Below are positions 59,326 to 64,000 of a stretch of DNA of 64,000 bases, piece by piece; the first letter of the stretch is position 1, and every line of letters starts with the position of its first letter. The position numbers and the translations under genes are program-made. This stretch comes from UBA1952 sp965246905. Its GTDB lineage: Bacteria > Bacteroidota > Bacteroidia > Chitinophagales > Chitinophagaceae. Below the pieces are notes generated by a model, which was given only the letters and a program-made list of their open reading frames with translations, did no database searches and was not told the DNA's origin. The stretch is taken from NCBI GenBank assembly GCA_965246905.1, contig CBDFFZ010000028.1:1-64000 (forward strand). The letters are read 5' to 3'.

Positions 59326-60267
59326 TTGAAAAAATGGGGCATCACAATATCGCTTTTCTGTATGCTGCTTGCGGCTTTTTCTTTCCAGAAAAAAGATAGC
59401 ACAATTATAAAAGCCGAGCTTGGCCGCACCCTTTTCTTCGATCCAATCCTCTCTGCCGACAGCAGCCTTAGCTGCGCCTCCTGCCATAAGCCGGAATTCG
59501 CCTTTGCGGATACGATTCCTTTTTCTATTGGTATGCATGGCAACAAAGGGCTGCGCAATGCGCCATCGGTAATGAATATGAGTGCGCGCAGCTCCTTCTT
59601 CTGGGATGGCCGCGCAGCAAGTCTTCAGGCACAGGCGATCTTCCCGATGAGCGATACGAACGAAATGGCCCTGCCTGTGGCCATCGCAGTAAAACGCCTT
59701 AACCGCAGCAAGACTTACCGCAGGCTGTTTTATACCGCTTTTCATCAGCTCCCAAATAAATATAACCTCGGCCTCGCGCTTGCGGCTTTTGAAAAAACCC
59801 TTGAAACATCCAACACAGCATACGATCGCTGGCAGGACGGCAAAAAGGACGCGATAACGGAGCAGCAACGCCGCGGAAGGGTCGTTTTTTTAGGAAAGGG
59901 CCAGTGCAATCAGTGCCATTTTACACCGGATTTTACAGGAGATGAATTTCGCAGCATAGGCCTTTTCAATGGTAAGCAATGGAACGATTCAGGCCGCTAC
60001 ATAAAGACGCATATAAAGAGCGACATCGGGAAGTTTAAAGTTCCGGGTCTCCGCAATGTGGCCATTACTGCACCTTACATGCACGATGGCTCATTCAAAA
60101 CCCTGCGCAGCGTAATTGATTATTATAATGACCCGGATGCAACCATTCCTCATGCCTGGAACCGGGATTCTTTACTTGCACGGCCATTGCATCTTACCGA
60201 AGGCGAGAAACAGGATTTGGAGGCTTTTCTTCATGCTTTGACGGATGATCAGTTTGTAAAGAAGTAA
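59326..60267 (+). CDS. Di-haem cytochrome c peroxidase
   Basis: A 313-residue secreted cytochrome. After a signal segment (ISLFCMLLAAFSF) it has two c-type haem sites: CASCH (in LSCASCHKPEFAFAD) and CNQCH (in KGQCNQCHFTPDF). Further family stretches are GLRNAPSVMN, FFWDGRA and VPGLRNVAITAPYMHDGSF. Such enzymes reduce hydrogen peroxide in the periplasm using electrons from a cytochrome or quinol pool; some relatives have other roles. It starts at TTG 59326. An SDR gene follows 22 bases later. Confidence 0.92.
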   Translation: MKKWGITISLFCMLLAAFSFQKKDSTIIKAELGRTLFFDPILSADSSLSCASCHKPEFAFADTIPFSIGMHGNKGLRNAPSVMNMSARSSFFWDGRAASLQAQAIFPMSDTNEMALPVAIAVKRLNRSKTYRRLFYTAFHQLPNKYNLGLALAAFEKTLETSNTAYDRWQDGKKDAITEQQRRGRVVFLGKGQCNQCHFTPDFTGDEFRSIGLFNGKQWNDSGRYIKTHIKSDIGKFKVPGLRNVAITAPYMHDGSFKTLRSVIDYYNDPDATIPHAWNRDSLLARPLHLTEGEKQDLEAFLHALTDDQFVKK

Positions 60268-60289
60268 TTACTTTCCCCATAAAAAACTT

Positions 60290-61009
60290 ATGAATCCATC
60301 CCATAAAAAGACAGCCGTAATAACCGGCGCTACGCAAGGCATCGGCAAGGCGATTGCAGAAAAACTTTTGGCGGAAGGGTTTTCCGTTGCGATCTGTGCC
60401 CGTACCGAAGCAGATCTTGACAGCCTCAAAGAATTATGGTCGGCCCTCTATCCTGACGCAGAGATTCTTGCCATTGTTGCAGATTTTAGCAGGGAAATAG
60501 ATGTTACCATATTTGCGGAAAAAATAAAACCGGACTTTCCTGTAATTGATGTTTTGGTAAACAATACTGGTATCCTGCTCACCGGGAGCCTTGCAACAGA
60601 GCCGGAAGGACAACTGGAACAGCTGATGCAGGTAAATCTATTCAGTGCCTACCACCTGACCCGCGCGCTGCTACCTGCAATGATAGACCAGCAGAAAGGA
60701 CATATTTTTAATATTTGCTCCATATCCAGCCTCAAGGCATATCCTGACTATGGCGCTTATGGCATTACCAAATATGCTTTGCTTGGCTTTTCGGAAAATC
60801 TGCGGGAAGAATTGAAAGGTGATAATATAAAGGTTACCGCAATTTGCCCCGGTGCAACCTGGAGCCGGTCGTGGGATGGCTCTGGCATATCTCCCACACG
60901 TATAATGCAGTCGGAAGATGTAGCCACTATATTGTGGGCAGCTTATAACCTTTCTGCTAATGCCAACGTAGAAACGATTGTACTGCGGCCTCAACATGGC
61001 GATCTGTAG
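60290..61009 (+). CDS. Short-chain dehydrogenase/reductase
   Basis: A 239-residue SDR. It has the cofactor motif TGATQGIGKAIAEKL, the NNTGILL strand, and the catalytic YGAYGITKYAL (Y-x-x-x-K) with Ser upstream in NICSISSLKA. Residue Arg after the second strand (ICARTEADL) suggests NADP. The substrate is unknown. It sits between the peroxidase and batD genes, 22 bases after the former. Confidence 0.9.
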   Translation: MNPSHKKTAVITGATQGIGKAIAEKLLAEGFSVAICARTEADLDSLKELWSALYPDAEILAIVADFSREIDVTIFAEKIKPDFPVIDVLVNNTGILLTGSLATEPEGQLEQLMQVNLFSAYHLTRALLPAMIDQQKGHIFNICSISSLKAYPDYGAYGITKYALLGFSENLREELKGDNIKVTAICPGATWSRSWDGSGISPTRIMQSEDVATILWAAYNLSANANVETIVLRPQHGDL

Positions 61010-61155
61010 CCACCAATAATTACCAAAGCGAAACTCCCTTATGAAGAATTTTTATCTTGATAAGCGCCACATAAATTATTGCCCATCGTTCTTTAATCTA
61101 TTGTGTTTTAACCCAATTTTAACCCGTACGGAAATTTAGCTGCACAGCATCCAAT

Positions 61156-61163
61156 TAATTTTG
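61156..61163 (+). promoter_or_regulatory. Candidate -7 box for batD
   Basis: TAATTTTG matches TAnnTTTG. A start site about seven bases on would fall near 61170, which favours ATG 61180 over GTG 61168 as the translation start. Confidence 0.35.
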
Positions 61164-61167
61164 TCGT

Positions 61168-63198
61168 GTGACCACGATTATGCTTCCGCTACGCTATACC
61201 TGCTTTTTTTTCCTGCCCGCCCTGCTTTTACAAAGCATTTGCGCTGCCGGGCAAAATGTAGTTTTTACAGCCAATGCAGGTGCCCCGAAAATGGGACTAA
61301 ATGATCAGATAGAGGTTTCCTACACCATCCGCGATGCCGAAAATCTACAAGGTGTTGGTCCCGGCAGCTTTAAGGATTTTAAGATTGTTGGCGGCCCCTT
61401 TCAGGCACAGAGCAGCAGCGTTAGCATCAGCGGGAACCGTGCTGTGCAGACGATGAGCGTGTCACTTACTTATGTACTCCAGCCGCTCCATACCGGCAAT
61501 TTGAATATTACTCCAGGCATTGCCAAAGATGCCGCTGGCCACACATTTCAATCCAACCCGCTTACTATCCAGGTTGTGCCCGGCAGCATTGCACAGCAAC
61601 AGCGCAGGCAGCAGGCAAGTCAATATGACCCCTTTGGCGATGACCCATTCGGAAGCGATCCCTTTGCAGGTATGCGCCAGCGGATGATACAGGGCAGGCA
61701 GCAACGCCCGCAACAACAAGCCCCACAACCTGCGCCGGTAAGTATGGCCGATGTGTACAAGGATATTTTCATCAAGGTAAATGTGGACAAACAATCTGTG
61801 CATGTAGGTGAGCAGATTACTGCCTCTTATAAGCTATACGCACGGCTGCCGATGCAGGTAGGCATCTCCAAGCTGCCATCACTTAATGGCTTCTGGACAC
61901 AGGATTTTGAGCTCCCTAAACAGGCAAAGCCGACTGAGGAAATCTTTAATGGCAAAAAATACCAGGTATTTCTCCTAAAAAAATCAGCGCTGTTTCCGCA
62001 GCAAACAGGTAAGCTGATACTCGACCCCGCCGAGGCCGAAGGCAATGTGCGCATCGTCCAGAAAGTGCGTGCGCAAAACCCTTTCGGGGATATGTTTAAT
62101 GATCCGATTTTCCAGGCCATGGGCGGCAATCTGAGCATGAGCGATCCGTTTTTCAATGAAGATATGTTCGGTGGCACAGCCTATAAAGATGTACCTGTGC
62201 ATATTAAAAGCGCCCCGGTAGCGGTAAATGTGCTTCCGCTTCCTGATAAAGATGCGCCTGCGGATTTTGGCGGTGCAGTGGGTAATTTTACCATGGATGC
62301 AAAGATGGATAAATCCCACCTTACAACAGATGGCGCAGCAACCCTTACTTTAAAGATCAACGGTACTGGTAATTTCAAGCTTATACAGGCCCCGAAGCTC
62401 CAATTGCCCAATGGCCTTGACACCTATGACCCACAGGTGATTGATACCATTACGGGTCGTACTACGACCATCAGCGGGGCTAAAATTATAACGTACAGCA
62501 TTACACCGCGCACTCCTGGAGACTATACGATACCGTCCATTCCATTCAGCTACTATAACCCGCAAAGCGGCGCTTATATAACCCTGCATTCAGTGCCTTT
62601 TAAACTGCAGGTAACGGCAGGCAGGCATTATCAGCCCGCTGCACTTGCTAAGCTCACGCCCGGCCTGAAGGATATTCATGAGAATGTGTGGAAAGCGCCT
62701 GCATCTTTTGAGAGTGCTACGATTCGTCCACTGATCCTGACGCCGGGCTACTGGTCTATGTATGCCTTACCACTCCTTGCGCTTATCGGCGTAGGCGTAT
62801 GGAGACGCCGTGAAGATGAGCTTCAGGGTAATACCGGCCTGCTTAAAAATAAGCGTGCTAATAAGGTTGCACTGAAGCGCCTTATTACTGCCAAAATGCT
62901 TCTTCAGAGTAATAAGCGCAATGCCTTTTATGAAGAGATATCCAAAGCGATATGGCTTTACCTGAGTGATAAATTGGGTATTCCTTTGTCTGCACTCTCA
63001 AAGGAAGCCGCAGCTCAAATACTTGTTACACGCGGAGTACCAGCGCATATTCAGGCTGAGATGAACCATGTAACGGAAGACTGCGAACTTGCGCTTTATG
63101 CGCCAACAGGCGGCAAGCAGCAAATGCAGCAGACTTATGAAACAGCCGTAACAATCATCAGCAAACTGGAAAATCATTTGCAGCAACCATCGAGATGA
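61168..63198 (+). CDS. batD: BatD-like membrane protein
   Basis: A 676-residue protein with a signal peptide (CFFFLPALLLQSICAAGQ) and the BatD beginning VVFTANAGAPKMGLNDQIEVSYTI. A Gln/Pro-rich segment with three DPFG-like words (residues about 145-190) separates two beta-rich halves. A membrane helix near residue 530 (SMYALPLLALIGVGVW) is followed by a cytoplasmic part. BatD belongs to the Bat (aerotolerance) set found with MoxR ATPases and VWA proteins. Start GTG 61168 or ATG 61180; the latter fits the promoter. Its stop overlaps batE (ATGA). Confidence 0.88.
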   Translation: MTTIMLPLRYTCFFFLPALLLQSICAAGQNVVFTANAGAPKMGLNDQIEVSYTIRDAENLQGVGPGSFKDFKIVGGPFQAQSSSVSISGNRAVQTMSVSLTYVLQPLHTGNLNITPGIAKDAAGHTFQSNPLTIQVVPGSIAQQQRRQQASQYDPFGDDPFGSDPFAGMRQRMIQGRQQRPQQQAPQPAPVSMADVYKDIFIKVNVDKQSVHVGEQITASYKLYARLPMQVGISKLPSLNGFWTQDFELPKQAKPTEEIFNGKKYQVFLLKKSALFPQQTGKLILDPAEAEGNVRIVQKVRAQNPFGDMFNDPIFQAMGGNLSMSDPFFNEDMFGGTAYKDVPVHIKSAPVAVNVLPLPDKDAPADFGGAVGNFTMDAKMDKSHLTTDGAATLTLKINGTGNFKLIQAPKLQLPNGLDTYDPQVIDTITGRTTTISGAKIITYSITPRTPGDYTIPSIPFSYYNPQSGAYITLHSVPFKLQVTAGRHYQPAALAKLTPGLKDIHENVWKAPASFESATIRPLILTPGYWSMYALPLLALIGVGVWRRREDELQGNTGLLKNKRANKVALKRLITAKMLLQSNKRNAFYEEISKAIWLYLSDKLGIPLSALSKEAAAQILVTRGVPAHIQAEMNHVTEDCELALYAPTGGKQQMQQTYETAVTIISKLENHLQQPSR

Positions 63199-64000
63199 AT
63201 ATACTGCGTCATCCTGTGTTCTTATTTTTTCCCGGCTGCATTAGCGCTGTGCAACGCTCGCTGGTAGCAGTAGTTTTTTTACCGTTTTTTTTACTGAGCA
63301 TTATTAATGGCGCAAGTGCTTCCCCAAATGATGCCTGGCAAAAGGGAAATACTTTTTATGCGCAAAAGCAGTATGACAGCGCAGCTTTTTATTTTGAGCA
63401 AATTGCCGCTTCGAAGCCTGGAGATGCTACTGTGTTTTACAATCTCGGCAATACTTACTACAGGCTTAACAAAGTGGGTTTATCTGTTCTCAACTATGAG
63501 CGTGCCCTAAAGCGCAAGCCAGATTATAAGGAGGCTAATGAGAATCTTTTATTGGCAAGAAGCAGAATTCCCGGCGGGCCGCAGCAGGCTCCGACAGATA
63601 TTTTTTTTATCCGCTGGTGGAAAAGTTTGACTGCACCACGGCTTGTTATGGTCTGGTCTGTGCTCAGTCTTATTGCCTTTATATTATTGATCGGACTTTT
63701 ACTATTCCGCAGACTGAGGCAGGGGCAAAATTTGATCCGCCCACAAATTATTGGCGCGCTTGTGCTTACGTGGCTTTGTTGCCTGCTCCTTGCTTTTAGT
63801 AGTGTGTACGCCGCTATGGGCACTATAACCGGCGTTGTATTGCAGGAAGGAGCCGCATTCACCGAAGCGATGAAAAGGGACAGAAGTACAGGCAGTTTAA
63901 TGGAAGGTACTTCTCTGAAAATAATATCCCGGCAGGGTAATAATTATGAAGTCGAGGTACCAGATGGCCGTAGAGGATTAGTGCCAGCTGAAGCCGTCCA
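63195..64000 (+). CDS. batE: BatE-like TPR and SH3 protein, 3' end outside the window
   Basis: Starting at ATG 63195 (overlapping the batD stop), the frame is open to the window edge, giving 268 residues. It shows a signal or anchor helix, then TPR units (AWQKGNTFYAQKQYDSAAFYFEQIA, TVFYNLGNTYYRLNKVGLSVLNYERAL). Two membrane helices follow (VWSVLSLIAFILLIGLLLF and LVLTWLCCLLLAFSSVYA), then an SH3-like C-terminal segment (TSLKIISRQGNNYEVEVPDG). This is the domain order of BatE. It completes the pair with BatD. The rest lies outside the window. Confidence 0.85.
   Translation, partial: MNILRHPVFLFFPGCISAVQRSLVAVVFLPFFLLSIINGASASPNDAWQKGNTFYAQKQYDSAAFYFEQIAASKPGDATVFYNLGNTYYRLNKVGLSVLNYERALKRKPDYKEANENLLLARSRIPGGPQQAPTDIFFIRWWKSLTAPRLVMVWSVLSLIAFILLIGLLLFRRLRQGQNLIRPQIIGALVLTWLCCLLLAFSSVYAAMGTITGVVLQEGAAFTEAMKRDRSTGSLMEGTSLKIISRQGNNYEVEVPDGRRGLVPAEAV

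Overview
The window is a chromosomal segment of a member of the Bacteroidota, most like Chitinophagaceae. This rests on the division-gene order (mraZ-rsmH-ftsL-ftsI-murE-mraY-murD-ftsW-murG-murC-ftsQ-ftsA-ftsZ, without murF or ddl), a CHU_C-type domain, a CarboxypepD-like TonB receptor, BatD/BatE, the panD/flippase/heptose-adenylyltransferase order, TAnnTTTG-type promoter boxes and the general lack of Shine-Dalgarno sequences. Base composition looks close to half G+C, except for the first 400 bases, which are strikingly AT-rich.

Left part (1-16 kb): a truncated AT-rich membrane gene; a four-gene minus-strand run (polysaccharide deacetylase, LolA-like carrier, lipoprotein, hotdog dehydratase) resembling the tail of a flexirubin/aryl-polyene cluster; malic enzyme maeB; a leucine-type dehydrogenase; purC; a two-gene nucleotidyltransferase module; a secreted HExxH protein; hutU; aroA-aroC; and a TonB-dependent receptor.

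Middle part (17-36 kb): an 875-base gene-free stretch packed with short palindromes; panD, a flippase-like protein and rfaE2; a flavoprotein oxidase; a beta-class DNA methyltransferase next to a putative PD-(D/E)xK nuclease; a SurA-like foldase broken by two single-base insertions; a TPR protein; a SulP bicarbonate/sulfate transporter with one frameshift, next to a beta-carbonic anhydrase; metF; trigger factor; tRNA-Leu(UAG); a TPR hybrid histidine kinase with a membrane-tailed response regulator; and a sigma-70 family factor.

Right part (37-64 kb): the dcw cluster, preceded by candidate MraZ boxes and a run of DnaA-box-like 9-mers. Lipid II synthesis genes (murE, mraY, murD, murG, murC) are interleaved with divisome genes (ftsL, ftsI, ftsW, ftsQ, ftsA, ftsZ), mostly with overlapping or short junctions. 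Then come small secreted proteins, a PLP histidine decarboxylase, fumC, a large secreted protein of unknown role, a di-haem cytochrome c peroxidase, an SDR enzyme and the start of a bat operon (batD, batE), which runs off the window.

The most notable non-genic content is at least four families of short palindromic or dispersed elements (convergent-gap hairpins, a 58-bp repeat, a 108-bp inverted repeat, and an element with perfect 28-bp inverted ends), plus a 14-bp tandem repeat that forms the 3' end of the methyltransferase gene. Three putative single-base insertions, all in homopolymers, break two otherwise conserved genes. They could be assembly errors or real lesions. I found no clearly new defence or biosynthetic system. 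The best candidates are the methyltransferase/nuclease pair and the paired nucleotidyltransferase module.
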